From NCBI GenBank assembly GCA_002343425.1, contig DDSO01000109.1, positions 28,179 through 34,403 on the forward strand: a stretch of DNA of 6,225 nucleotides, given 5' to 3'. The position numbers and the translations under genes are program-made. The notes beneath the pieces are model-generated. The model saw only the letters and a program-made list of their open reading frames with translations, was not told the origin of the DNA and ran no database searches. Within the stretch, counting starts at the first letter, position 1, and each line of letters begins with the position of its first letter. This stretch comes from Brevundimonas sp. UBA2388. GTDB taxonomy: Bacteria > Pseudomonadota > Alphaproteobacteria > Caulobacterales > Caulobacteraceae. Positions 1 through 6,225 of the stretch are shown here, one piece after another.

Positions 1-52
1 AAGCCGCGACCAGGGCGGTCACGGCCAGCAAGGCGATTACGGTTCGACGCAT
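1..52 (-). CDS. N-terminus of a secreted protein (partial, cut by window edge)
   Basis: Only the first 17 codons lie in the window. The reading starts at an ATG (complement of 50-52) and gives MRRTVIALLAVTALVAA, a typical signal peptide: a short Arg-Arg n-region followed by a hydrophobic Ala/Leu/Val core. A GGAG about 6 bases upstream can serve as ribosome binding site. Earlier ATGs around 86-94 are in a different frame that soon stops, so they are not the start. The gene lies downstream of rph on the same strand with a 75-base gap. The mature protein is outside the window, so function cannot be assigned. Confidence 0.6.
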   Translation of the reverse strand, partial: MRRTVIALLAVTALVAA

Positions 53-127
53 GGGCGCTCCGATCGGTCGCGAGGAAGTCCCACCATAGGCATGGTTCGG
101 CGCCGTGCGGAAGCGCCAGACGGCCGG

Positions 128-853
128 TCAGCGACCCAGGGCGGCCCGCTGCAGGGCGAACAGTTCGGCGCAACCGCCCTCGGCCAGCTGGAACAGCCGG
201 TCGAACTCGGTGCGGGAGAAGCCGCGCTTTTCGCCCGTGGCCTGGATTTCGACGATCGCGCCGGCCCCGGTCAGGACGAAGTTGGAATCCGCCTCGGCAT
301 TGAAATCCTCCTCATAGTCCAGGTCCAGCACCGGCTGGTCGTTGCAGACGCCGCAGGACACGGCAGCCACCTGATCAAGGATAGGGTCGGTCTTCAGAAC
401 GCCCTCGGCGCGCAGATAGTCGAAGGCGCTGGCCATCGCGACCCAGGCGCCGGTGATGGCCGCGGTGCGGGTGCCGCCGTCGGCCTGGATGACGTCGCAG
501 TCCAGCGACACCTGACGTTCGCCCAGGGCCTTCAGATCGACCACGGCGCGCAGCGATCGGCCGATCAGGCGCTGGATTTCCTGCGTCCGACCGCTCTGCT
601 TGCCGGCGGCGGCCTCGCGCCGGCCGCGCGTATGGGTGGCGCGGGGCAGCATGCCGTATTCGGCCGTGACCCAGCCCTGGCCGCTATTCCGCATCCAGCC
701 CGGCACCTTTTCCTCGACCGAGGCCGTGACCAGAACCTTGGTGTGCCCGAAGGACACGAGGCAGGAACCTTCGGCGTAGCGGTTGACGCCGGTCTCCAGC
801 GTCACGGTGCGGAGCTGGTCGAGCAGGCGTTCGGAGGGGCGGGCGGTGATCAT
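128..853 (-). CDS. rph: Ribonuclease PH (tRNA 3'-end processing phosphorolytic exonuclease)
   Basis: A 241-residue protein, close to the usual length of about 238. RNase PH trims the 3' trailer of tRNA precursors in the cytoplasm, using phosphate as attacking group and releasing nucleoside diphosphates; it works as a hexamer. The whole chain matches the family: [20 protein letters not shown] at residues 5-24, the [11 protein letters not shown] segment at 126-136 with phosphate-binding Arg129, Arg89 in the [16 protein letters not shown] region, and the acidic pair Asp183/Asp189 ([17 protein letters not shown]), equivalent to the catalytic aspartates of characterised enzymes. The ATG start is supported by GAGGAAA (complement of 860-866) 6 bases upstream. 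The frame stays open far upstream, antisense to the next gene, but that extension has no family similarity. It is divergent from the acetyltransferase-hrcA-grpE set across only 57 bases. A weak hairpin (99-103 with 113-117) lies after its stop, without a T-run. Confidence 0.96.
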   Translation of the reverse strand: MITARPSERLLDQLRTVTLETGVNRYAEGSCLVSFGHTKVLVTASVEEKVPGWMRNSGQGWVTAEYGMLPRATHTRGRREAAAGKQSGRTQEIQRLIGRSLRAVVDLKALGERQVSLDCDVIQADGGTRTAAITGAWVAMASAFDYLRAEGVLKTDPILDQVAAVSCGVCNDQPVLDLDYEEDFNAEADSNFVLTGAGAIVEIQATGEKRGFSRTEFDRLFQLAEGGCAELFALQRAALGR

Positions 854-875
854 GACGGATTTCCTCGGATGCCGC

Positions 876-904
876 TTGGACGGGGCGGCGGCGCTGCTTA
901 TCCT
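876..904 (+). promoter_or_regulatory. Candidate promoter for the acetyltransferase-hrcA-grpE set
   Basis: TTGGAC (876-881) and TATCCT (899-904) are separated by exactly 17 bases, a fair housekeeping-type -35/-10 pair in the 57-base spacer between rph and the acetyltransferase. The expected transcription start falls at or next to the GTG at 911, which would make the transcript leaderless; no Shine-Dalgarno precedes that GTG. The -35 also reads CTTGGAC, so a sigma-32 reading is possible, but the matching -10 would be poor. No CIRCE inverted repeat is present. Inferred from motif and spacing only. Confidence 0.4.
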
Positions 905-910
905 GAAACC

Positions 911-1474
911 GTGAGCCTGTATGCCCCCGCATCGTCGCCCGCCGAGGTCCGGCTTCGTCCGGCCACGCTCGATGACGCCGTCCTCCTGGCCGAATGGGAC
1001 CTCGAGCCGCACGTCATCGCCTGTTCCACCGATGACCCTGAGGCTGACGTTGCCTTCGGCGGCATCCAATGGCGCGAGGAGCTGGAGGACCAGTCCGGGA
1101 TCAGCTTCTACCGCATCGCCGAGGTAAGTGGCCGGCCGATCGGAGTGATCCAGGTCTGCGATCCCCACCTGGAGCCGACACACTACTGGGGCGACATCGA
1201 GCCAAACCTGCGGGCCATCGACATCTGGATCGGGCCGAAGGACGCCCTGAACCGAGGCTACGGGACGCAGATGATGACCCTGGCGCTGGACGCCTGCTTC
1301 GCCGCGCCGGAGGTCACGGGGATCGTCATCGATCCGCTCAGCACCAACACCGATGCCCACCGCTTCTACCAGCGGATGGGATTCGAGGTCGTCGGCCGAC
1401 GAATGTTCGACGAAGACGACTGTCTGGTGCACAGACTGTCGCGGGAAACGTGGGAGGGGCGGCGCCGGGCATGA
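911..1474 (+). CDS. GNAT-family N-acetyltransferase, AAC(6')-like
   Basis: A 187-residue acetyl-CoA-dependent acyltransferase if started at GTG 911. The GNAT fold is visible: beta 1 and helix 1 in [18 protein letters not shown] (13-30), strand GRPIGVIQV (74-82), the acetyl-CoA pyrophosphate loop NRGYGTQ (114-120) and the C-terminal [19 protein letters not shown] (141-159). The run from [11 protein letters not shown] to RMGFE resembles aminoglycoside 6'-N-acetyltransferases of the AAC(6')-Ib type, including an Asp (104) in the segment holding the proposed catalytic Asp. Related chromosomal enzymes often have other substrates, so neither substrate nor resistance can be inferred. Start choice: GTG 911 gives the expected N-terminus; an in-frame ATG at 869 would add 14 Gly/Ala-rich residues and also lacks a ribosome binding site. 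The stop overlaps the hrcA start by 4 bases (ATGA), implying co-transcription and translational coupling. Confidence 0.88.
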   Translation: MSLYAPASSPAEVRLRPATLDDAVLLAEWDLEPHVIACSTDDPEADVAFGGIQWREELEDQSGISFYRIAEVSGRPIGVIQVCDPHLEPTHYWGDIEPNLRAIDIWIGPKDALNRGYGTQMMTLALDACFAAPEVTGIVIDPLSTNTDAHRFYQRMGFEVVGRRMFDEDDCLVHRLSRETWEGRRRA

Positions 1475-2559
1475 CCTTCGATCCGCTTCTGACCTCCCTG
1501 CCGCCCTCCGCCGGCCTGGCCTCGCTGGACCAGCGCGCGCGCGACATCTTTCGCCGCATCGTCGAAAGCTATCTTCAGACCGGCGATCCGGTGGGATCGC
1601 GGACCCTGTCGCAGACCGGCATCGCCCTGTCCCCCGCCTCGATCCGCAACACCATGCAGGACCTGACGCTGGCGGGACTGCTGGGCGCGCCGCACACCTC
1701 GGCGGGGCGGATACCCACACACGCCGGCCTGCGACTGTTCGTCGACGGCCTGCTGGAGATCGGCGACGTCGGGACCGAGGAACGCCGCGAGATCGACGCG
1801 CGGCTGGCGGGACGGGGCCGCAGCTTCGACGAGGCGCTGAACGAGGCCTCCAGCCTGCTGTCCGGCCTCGCGGGCGGGGCCAGCATCGTCGCCAGCCCGG
1901 TACGCGAGGCGGGGGTCAAACACGTCGAATTCGTCGCCCTGGGCCACGACCAGGCCCTGGCGGTGCTGGTCGGCGACGACGGCTCGGTCGAGAACCGGCT
2001 GATGCCCCTGAAGGCCGGGGTGACGCCCTCGACCCTGACCGAGGCCTCCAACTTCCTCAACGCCCGCCTCAAGGGCCGCCCCCTGCACGAGGCGCGCACC
2101 GAGATGCGCACCGAGCTGGACGCCGCCCGCCGCGAGCTGGACGCCGCCGCCGCCCGTCTGGTCGAGGACGGCATGGCCGCCTGGTCCGGCGGGGCCGAGC
2201 GCGAACGGTCGTTGATCGTGCGCGGCCGGGCCAATCTGCTGCACGACCGCGAGACGGCCGAGGATCTGGAGAAGGTTCGCATCCTGTTCGACGATCTGGA
2301 GCAGAAGGAACAGCTGATCGGCCTGCTGGACGGGGTGTCGACGGCCCAGGGCGTGCGCATCTTCATCGGCGCCGAAACGAGACTCTTTTCGCTTTCGGGT
2401 TCCGCCGTGATCGCGGCGCCCTATATGACGGGCCGGCAGAGGGTTCTGGGCGCCATCGGCGTGATCGGACCCGCGCGACTGAACTATGCCCGCATCATAC
2501 CGTTGGTGGACTATACCGCCCGGGTGCTGGGGCGAATGCTGGACGGACAAGAGACTTGA
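1471..2559 (+). CDS. hrcA: Heat-inducible transcription repressor HrcA
   Basis: A 362-residue protein of normal HrcA length. HrcA dimers bind CIRCE inverted repeats and repress chaperone operons, classically groESL; its folding depends on GroEL, which gives feedback control. The N-terminal winged helix covers about 19-92, with the recognition region [18 protein letters not shown] (54-71) followed by the signature [18 protein letters not shown] (75-92). The central GAF-like and dimerisation part follows, and the C-terminus carries IFIGAE (297-302) and [20 protein letters not shown] (327-346). The ATG lies inside the stop of the preceding acetyltransferase gene; a GGGAGGGG stretch (1452-1459) lies 11 bases upstream, rather far for a Shine-Dalgarno, so re-initiation is likely. 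Its own stop overlaps the grpE start by 4 bases. The hrcA-grpE order is known from Caulobacter and many other bacteria. No CIRCE was found in this window, so autoregulation through CIRCE is not evident here. Confidence 0.97.
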   Translation: MTFDPLLTSLPPSAGLASLDQRARDIFRRIVESYLQTGDPVGSRTLSQTGIALSPASIRNTMQDLTLAGLLGAPHTSAGRIPTHAGLRLFVDGLLEIGDVGTEERREIDARLAGRGRSFDEALNEASSLLSGLAGGASIVASPVREAGVKHVEFVALGHDQALAVLVGDDGSVENRLMPLKAGVTPSTLTEASNFLNARLKGRPLHEARTEMRTELDAARRELDAAAARLVEDGMAAWSGGAERERSLIVRGRANLLHDRETAEDLEKVRILFDDLEQKEQLIGLLDGVSTAQGVRIFIGAETRLFSLSGSAVIAAPYMTGRQRVLGAIGVIGPARLNYARIIPLVDYTARVLGRMLDGQET

Positions 2560-3209
2560 GCGACACACACGACAACCTCCCCCACTCCGAAGAGCTGGCC
2601 GCCGACATCGCGGAGGCCGAGGCGAACGCTGAAGCCGGGCTGGATGACGGCCTCGGGCCGATCGACGCCCTGATCGCCGAGCGCGACCAGTGGAAGGACC
2701 GCGCCCTGCGCGCCGTGGCAGAGGCCGAGAATACGAAGAAGCGGGCCGAGACCCAGTCCAACGACGCCCGCGCCTACGCCATCCAGCGGTTCGCCCGCGA
2801 TCTGCTGGGTGTGGCCGACAATCTGGAGCGCGCCTTGATGGCCGCGCCGAAGGACGCCGACGCCGGCGAGGCCGGCCTGGTCACCGGTCTGGAGCTGACC
2901 CAGAAGTCGCTGCTGCAGGCCTTCGAGAGCAACAATCTCAAGCGCGTCGCCCCGGAGCCGGGCGAGACCTTCGATCCGCACCTGCATCAGGCGATGATGG
3001 AGCAGGTTTCAGACAGCGTGCAGGGCGGGCAGGTGATCCAGACCCTGCAGGCCGGCTACGCCCTGTTCGGCCGCACGGTGCGTCCGGCCATGGTGGTGGT
3101 CGCAGCCAAGGGATCCGGCGCGCGGGCCAATGCCGCCGACGCCGCCGCGGGTAATGCCGCCTATGCCGCCGCCGGCGACACCGGCGGCCAGTTCGACGGC
3201 AAGGCCTGA
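2556..3209 (+). CDS. grpE: GrpE, nucleotide exchange factor of DnaK
   Basis: A 217-residue cytoplasmic co-chaperone that drives ADP release from DnaK. Residues 1-35 are acidic and probably disordered; a long helix covers about 37-95 ([25 protein letters not shown], then [16 protein letters not shown] at 79-94). The C-terminal beta domain that inserts into the DnaK cleft holds [10 protein letters not shown] (138-147) and [17 protein letters not shown] (167-183). Start: the first in-frame start codon after the hrcA stop is TTG 2556, sharing TTGA with that stop; no in-frame ATG occurs before the conserved core, so a TTG start with coupling to hrcA is the best reading. The tail from 184 is Ala/Gly-rich and contains an 8-residue duplication (192-199 and 200-207). 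The partner dnaK lies about 2.4 kb downstream on the same strand. Confidence 0.95.
   Translation: MSDTHDNLPHSEELAADIAEAEANAEAGLDDGLGPIDALIAERDQWKDRALRAVAEAENTKKRAETQSNDARAYAIQRFARDLLGVADNLERALMAAPKDADAGEAGLVTGLELTQKSLLQAFESNNLKRVAPEPGETFDPHLHQAMMEQVSDSVQGGQVIQTLQAGYALFGRTVRPAMVVVAAKGSGARANAADAAAGNAAYAAAGDTGGQFDGKA
3129..3176 (+). repeat. 24-bp tandem duplication in the 3' end of grpE
   Basis: Two adjacent 24-base units, 3129-3152 and 3153-3176, match at 20 of 24 positions and encode NAADAAAG and NAAYAAAG in the Ala-rich C-terminal tail of GrpE. The second unit also feeds an 8-bp perfect stem (3168-3175 with 3181-3188, loop CGACA) just before the stop codon. It keeps the reading frame and lies beyond the folded domain. 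Confidence 0.8.
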
Positions 3210-3218
3210 GTCCTTAAT

Positions 3219-3262
3219 CCGCTCGTCCCGGCGAAAGCCGGGATGAGCGGGTCTTAGTTTTT
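3219..3262 (+). terminator. Strong hairpin between convergent genes; terminator, REP-like
   Basis: A 14-bp stem (3219-3232 with 3237-3250, one G-T wobble) is capped by a GAAA tetraloop. It starts 9 bases after the grpE stop and ends 3 bases before the stop codon of the convergent hydrolase gene. On the plus strand five Ts follow at 3258-3262, 7 bases after the stem; on the minus strand the tail is only ATTAAGG. It is best read as a terminator, possibly bidirectional. The core CCCGGCGAAAGCCGGG resembles a dispersed palindrome common in alphaproteobacterial genomes, so it may be a REP-like element serving as terminator. Confidence 0.8.
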
Positions 3263-4159
3263 CAGCCGCTCATTGAAGAACGCCAGCAGCCGGCTCCATC
3301 CATCGGCCGCATCCGCCGGGCGATAGCTGTCGCGATAGTCGGCGTGGAAGGCATGCGGGGCCCCCGGATAGACGTGGATGCCGCTCGCGGTCTGGCCGGC
3401 GCGTTGCAGCGCCGCGCGCATCGCCTCGACGCTGGGCAGGGGGATGCCGCGATCGGCCTCGCCGTACAGACCAAGCACCGGACATTTCAGATCATCGGCC
3501 AGATCGACCGGCCATGGCCGGCCCGCGGCCGCCTGTTCCGGTGTCGCCGTCGGCGCGGGGGCCAGCCGACCGTACCAGGCCACCCCGGCGTCCAGTACGG
3601 CGAAGCGGGCGCAGGCCTGCCACACCACCTTGCCGCCCCAGCAGAAGCCGGTGATCCCGACCTTGTCGGAATTGGCCCAGAGCTGCTGGCTGACCCAGTC
3701 GAGGGTCGCCGAGACGTCGCCCATGACCTGCTCATAACTCGCGGCGCCGACGATCTGCTGCACGCGGGACATGTCCGACAGGGGCGCCGGATCCTCGACC
3801 CGGTTGAAGAAGGACGGGGCGACCGCCGCAAAACCGGCCTTGGCCAGCCGCCGGCAGAGGTCGCGGATATATTCGTGGACGCCGAAAATCTCAGAGGCGA
3901 CCACCACCACCGGCCAGGGACCGTCACCGGCGGGGCGGGCGACGAAGAGCGGGAGCGCGAATCCATCGGGCGCCTCCACGGTCGCCTGTTCCTGGGTCAG
4001 GCCTTCGCCGTCGGTGGTGATCGGCGCGGCCTGCCGGGCCAGGGCAGCCGGCGCGTAGCCGGCGAAGGCGAGTCCGCCCAAGGCGCCGGTCGCCAGGGCA
4101 CGGCGGCTGAAGCGGAAATCGTCGGGCTCGGGTCCTTCGGGACGGATCAGGTTGGTCAT
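3254..4159 (-). CDS. Tat-exported dienelactone hydrolase family protein
   Basis: A 301-residue alpha/beta hydrolase of the dienelactone hydrolase family. The catalytic triad is complete: nucleophile Cys173 in GFCWGGK, Asp236 in YGEADRGIP and His269 in GAPHAF; Glu90 in SEIFG matches the family's conserved glutamate. The N-terminus has a twin-arginine signal, FSRRALATG with Arg19-Arg20, then a hydrophobic stretch ending in AALA, with likely cleavage near residue 41. The folded protein is therefore probably periplasmic, unlike the cytoplasmic enzymes of chloroaromatic breakdown. The ATG at 4157-4159 has a perfect GGAGG (4166-4170) 6 bases upstream; a longer in-frame start at 4216 exists but would bury the Tat motif. 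The substrate is unknown: neighbours are alkB and grpE, with no aromatic pathway genes, so a role in chlorocatechol degradation is not supported. It lies 74 bases downstream of alkB on the same strand. Confidence 0.92.
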   Translation of the reverse strand: MTNLIRPEGPEPDDFRFSRRALATGALGGLAFAGYAPAALARQAAPITTDGEGLTQEQATVEAPDGFALPLFVARPAGDGPWPVVVVASEIFGVHEYIRDLCRRLAKAGFAAVAPSFFNRVEDPAPLSDMSRVQQIVGAASYEQVMGDVSATLDWVSQQLWANSDKVGITGFCWGGKVVWQACARFAVLDAGVAWYGRLAPAPTATPEQAAAGRPWPVDLADDLKCPVLGLYGEADRGIPLPSVEAMRAALQRAGQTASGIHVYPGAPHAFHADYRDSYRPADAADGWSRLLAFFNERLKN

Positions 4160-4215
4160 GGGCGGCCTCCGGCTGGACGAGGCCGGACCTTGGCCCGACC
4201 TCCGCGAGCCGTCCA

Positions 4216-4232
4216 TTCACGATTGCCGTGAA
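4216..4232. repeat. Small inverted repeat between alkB and the hydrolase gene
   Basis: TTCACG (4216-4221) and CGTGAA (4227-4232) form a perfect 6-bp stem around ATTGC, right after the alkB stop codon on the minus strand. There is no T-run, so it is not a clear terminator. It could be a weak mRNA hairpin or a protein site, or chance. Confidence 0.3.
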
Positions 4233-4233
4233 G

Positions 4234-4851
4234 CTAACACGCCCGGCGGAGCGTCAGATTGATCCGCCCGCCGCCGGGAACCAGCGTGGAGGAGCCCGTG
4301 ATCACCCGGTCGATCCCGTGCCGCGCCAACCGCGCCGGGCCGGTCAGGGCGCAGACGTCGCCCGAGGCCAGCCGCACCGTCCGGGTCGGGCCGCCAGCGG
4401 CCGCGCCGATCCGGAACACCGCCGCGTCGCCGAGCGAAACCGACAGGACGGGCGCGCTGTGGTCCTGTTCGTCGCGGTCCTGATGCAGACCCATCCTGGC
4501 CGGTCCCCGATAGAGGTTGACCAGACAGGCATCGGGCGGCTCGGGCCAGCGGGTCAGGTCGCGCCAGAGCGCCAGCAGCGTCCCGGGCATGGGCGGCCAC
4601 GGCGCACCGGTGACCGGATGGGTCGGTTGGTAGCGGTATCCCGCCCGGTCCGAGACCCAGCCCAGCGGCCCCAGACCGGTCATCTCCACCGAGAACGGCC
4701 GCCCGCCCGGCGTCAGCGGCCGATAGAAGGGCGCCCGTTCGACGGCGGCCAGCACCTCGGCCAGCAAATTCGCCTGTCCGGACGCGGAAAGGGCTCCCGG
4801 CCAGAACCGGAAGCCCTCCATTCCCGTATCGATCTCGCGTGCCGAACCCAT
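4234..4851 (-). CDS. alkB: AlkB-type Fe(II)/2-oxoglutarate-dependent DNA demethylase
   Basis: A 205-residue AlkB close to the E. coli protein (216). It oxidatively removes methyl groups from N1-methyladenine and N3-methylcytosine in DNA and RNA. Iron ligands: His123 and Asp125 (LHQDRDE) and His178 (RHGIDRV). 2-Oxoglutarate binding: Asn112/Tyr114 (VNLYRG) and RINLTLR with Arg196, Asn198 and Arg202, all at E. coli-like spacing. The substrate-lid segment GWVSDRAGYRYQP with Trp65 and Tyr72 also matches the E. coli enzyme, so a true repair AlkB rather than a distant relative is likely. Start: ATG 4851 is chosen; TTG 4884 (11 residues longer) and ATG 4821 (10 shorter) are alternatives, and none has a strong Shine-Dalgarno. 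From memory, Caulobacter crescentus also carries an alkB homologue upstream of dnaKJ, which fits this location; here one small gene intervenes. Confidence 0.95.
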   Translation of the reverse strand: MGSAREIDTGMEGFRFWPGALSASGQANLLAEVLAAVERAPFYRPLTPGGRPFSVEMTGLGPLGWVSDRAGYRYQPTHPVTGAPWPPMPGTLLALWRDLTRWPEPPDACLVNLYRGPARMGLHQDRDEQDHSAPVLSVSLGDAAVFRIGAAAGGPTRTVRLASGDVCALTGPARLARHGIDRVITGSSTLVPGGGRINLTLRRAC

Positions 4852-4856
4852 GCCCC

Positions 4857-4884
4857 AAGGTAGGGCGTCCGGCCCGGCGCTCAA
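4857..4884 (-). promoter_or_regulatory. Candidate promoter of alkB
   Basis: On the minus strand TTGAGCG (4884-4878) and CCTACCTT (4864-4857) are 13 bases apart, resembling the Caulobacter housekeeping pattern TTGACGS-N10-14-GCTANAWC. The predicted transcription start falls on or next to the ATG at 4851, so alkB may be leaderless, consistent with its lack of a Shine-Dalgarno. Several mismatches remain, so this is tentative. Confidence 0.35.
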
Positions 4885-4924
4885 GCAGCGAGCCGCCGCG
4901 CGGCGAGCGTTAGCGCCCTCAAGA

Positions 4925-5320
4925 TCAGCGCGTGTAGTAGTAGTCCGCGATCTGGCAGACGTTGACGTTGAAGCGCGTCAGCACCTGGCCGTTGGTGAAC
5001 TCGGCCTTGAAGTCATACAGGCAGGCGCCCGAGCCGTCGTCGATGTTCATCATGATGCTGCTGCCGGCGGCGAGGGTGCCGCGGCCCAGCATGTCTTCCT
5101 GCCAGCTCGTGATGCGCGAGTCCGAGGCGTAGAAGCGCAGCATGGTCCAGCCGGTGTTGTTGTGGATGCGGACCCGACGGTTCAGGCCGTCGCGCGACTG
5201 GGCCGGCGCCGAAACGGCGGTCTTGTCGGCGGCGACCACCGGCTCGGCGGCAGCGGCGGACGTGAAGCCCATGGCCGCCACGATCAGAGCGGCGCGGGCG
5301 ATTGTCTTGAAGGTGTTCAT
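4925..5320 (-). CDS. Small secreted protein of unknown function
   Basis: A 131-residue protein with a clear Sec signal peptide (FKTIARAALIVAAMGFTSAA, cleavage likely after Ala25). The mature part has a low-complexity linker (26-48) and then a compact domain (49-131) rich in aromatic and polar residues: RIHNNTGWTMLRFYASDS, SWQEDMLGRGTL, MNIDDGSGACLYDFKAEF and NVNVCQIADYYYTR. Its only cysteines, Cys100 and Cys122, could form a disulfide in the periplasm. The alternating pattern suggests a beta-sandwich. It resembles small exported proteins seen in Caulobacterales whose function I do not know. The ATG at 5318-5320 has GGGGAG 8 bases upstream; the longer in-frame extension to 5563 runs through the dnaK promoter region and is rejected. 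The gene is divergent from dnaK and 73 bases upstream of alkB on the same strand. No catalytic motif is visible. Confidence 0.85.
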   Translation of the reverse strand: MNTFKTIARAALIVAAMGFTSAAAAEPVVAADKTAVSAPAQSRDGLNRRVRIHNNTGWTMLRFYASDSRITSWQEDMLGRGTLAAGSSIMMNIDDGSGACLYDFKAEFTNGQVLTRFNVNVCQIADYYYTR

Positions 5321-5399
5321 GTCAGTCTCTCCCCAGCGGCCGGACCCAATTGGCTCGGCGATGACAACGTTATGCCATTGTTGGGCGGCGACCGCATCT

Positions 5400-5428
5400 G
5401 ACGGACCCTGACGGTTGAATCGTCCGTC
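5400..5428. repeat. Inverted repeat with GANTC in the loop, upstream of the dnaK promoter
   Basis: GACGGAC (5400-5406) and GTCCGTC (5422-5428) are perfect 7-base arms around a 15-base loop. The loop contains GAATC (5417-5421), a GANTC site of the kind methylated by CcrM in Caulobacterales. TGACGG also occurs twice 10 bases apart (5399 and 5409). The repeat ends 14 bases before the sigma-32 -35 element, so it could be an operator; this is an inference from position. Confidence 0.45.
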
Positions 5429-5442
5429 CGGGCTGTTTGGGA

Positions 5443-5470
5443 CTTGCAGGAGGGGGGCTGTTTCCCATAT
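5443..5470 (+). promoter_or_regulatory. Sigma-32 (RpoH) heat-shock promoter of dnaK
   Basis: CTTGCAG (5443-5449) and CCCATAT (5464-5470) are 14 bases apart, matching the RpoH pattern CTTGAAA-N11-16-CCCATNT at the key CTTG and CCCAT-T positions. It faces dnaK and would start transcription near 5477, leaving a leader of about 150 bases. Caulobacter dnaK is known to be transcribed from a heat-shock promoter. A weaker housekeeping-like pair, TTGAATC (5415-5421) and GCTGTTT (5432-5438), lies just upstream and overlaps the GANTC site. Confidence 0.72.
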
Positions 5471-5486
5471 CGGCCTCAACCGCTGT

Positions 5487-5511
5487 AAATCCCCGCAGTT
5501 CGTGGGGCTTT
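5487..5511 (+). other. Stem-loop in the dnaK leader RNA
   Basis: CCCCGC (5491-5496) pairs with GTGGGG (5502-5507), including one G-T wobble, around the loop AGTTC; after one mismatch AAA (5487-5489) pairs with TTT (5509-5511). It lies about 10 bases after the expected start of the heat-shock transcript. It may stabilise the mRNA 5' end or act as an attenuator-like element. It does not itself cover the ribosome binding region. Confidence 0.5.
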
Positions 5512-5547
5512 CCAGCCGGAACCGTACCAACCGACCAAAGACCCTGA

Positions 5548-6225
<678 letters not shown>

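Noticed and set aside
92..910. Plus-strand open frame in phase with the acetyltransferase, antisense to rph
   Set aside because: It is a high-GC shadow of rph; GNAT similarity begins only after about 940, so no fusion protein is supported.
911..1474. Calling the acetyltransferase an aminoglycoside resistance gene
   Set aside because: Resemblance to AAC(6') enzymes is clear in the acetyl-CoA half, but substrate residues cannot be judged by eye and the context is a chromosomal heat-shock operon without mobile elements.
854..1720. Long minus-strand open frame continuing upstream of rph, antisense to the acetyltransferase and hrcA
   Set aside because: The extension is Arg/Pro/Gly-rich without family similarity, runs against two clear genes, and rph has its own ATG with a good ribosome binding site at 851-853.
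3344..4231. 295-codon plus-strand open frame antisense to the hydrolase gene
   Set aside because: The composition is that of a shadow frame, and the opposite strand encodes a complete hydrolase with intact triad and Tat signal.
4885..4915. GC-rich imperfect palindrome between the secreted gene and alkB as a terminator
   Set aside because: The perfect part is only GCCGCGCGGC and no T-run follows on the minus strand.
4910..4920. TTAGCGCCCTC resembling the left half of a CIRCE operator
   Set aside because: It has an extra base and a mismatch, and no GAGTGCTAA partner lies at the required 9-base spacing.

Overview
The window is high-GC DNA with alphaproteobacterial gene content, most likely from Caulobacterales and probably Brevundimonas-like. 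I infer this from the HrcA, GrpE and DnaK protein sequences, an alkB gene near dnaK, Caulobacter-type promoter motifs, a GANTC site upstream of dnaK, and the REP-like palindrome after grpE. The genus is inferred from memory of the families, not from a search.

Layout, left to right. At the left edge is the start of a minus-strand gene with a signal peptide (1-52, cut by the edge). Next is rph, RNase PH (128-853, minus). Divergent from rph is a tightly packed plus-strand set: an AAC(6')-like GNAT acetyltransferase (911-1474), hrcA (1471-2559) and grpE (2556-3209). Both junctions are 4-base start/stop overlaps (ATGA, then TTGA). A strong GAAA-capped hairpin at 3219-3250 separates grpE from a convergent minus-strand block. 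That block holds a Tat-exported dienelactone-hydrolase-family protein (3254-4159), alkB (4234-4851) and a small secreted protein of unknown function (4925-5320). A 305-base divergent spacer follows, with a good sigma-32-type promoter. The window ends inside dnaK (5626 to the edge, first 200 residues).

How the genes work together: HrcA is the repressor of CIRCE-type heat-shock promoters, GrpE is the nucleotide exchange factor of DnaK, and DnaK is the Hsp70 chaperone. The two halves of this module lie about 2.4 kb apart, separated by the three minus-strand genes. I found no CIRCE operator, so HrcA's targets (typically groESL) are probably elsewhere. AlkB (alkylation repair) and RNase PH (tRNA 3' maturation) are housekeeping neighbours.

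I see no convincing undescribed multi-gene system. The points most worth following are the acetyltransferase translationally coupled to hrcA, the divergent secreted-gene/dnaK control region, the TTG start of grpE, and the tandem duplication in the GrpE tail.
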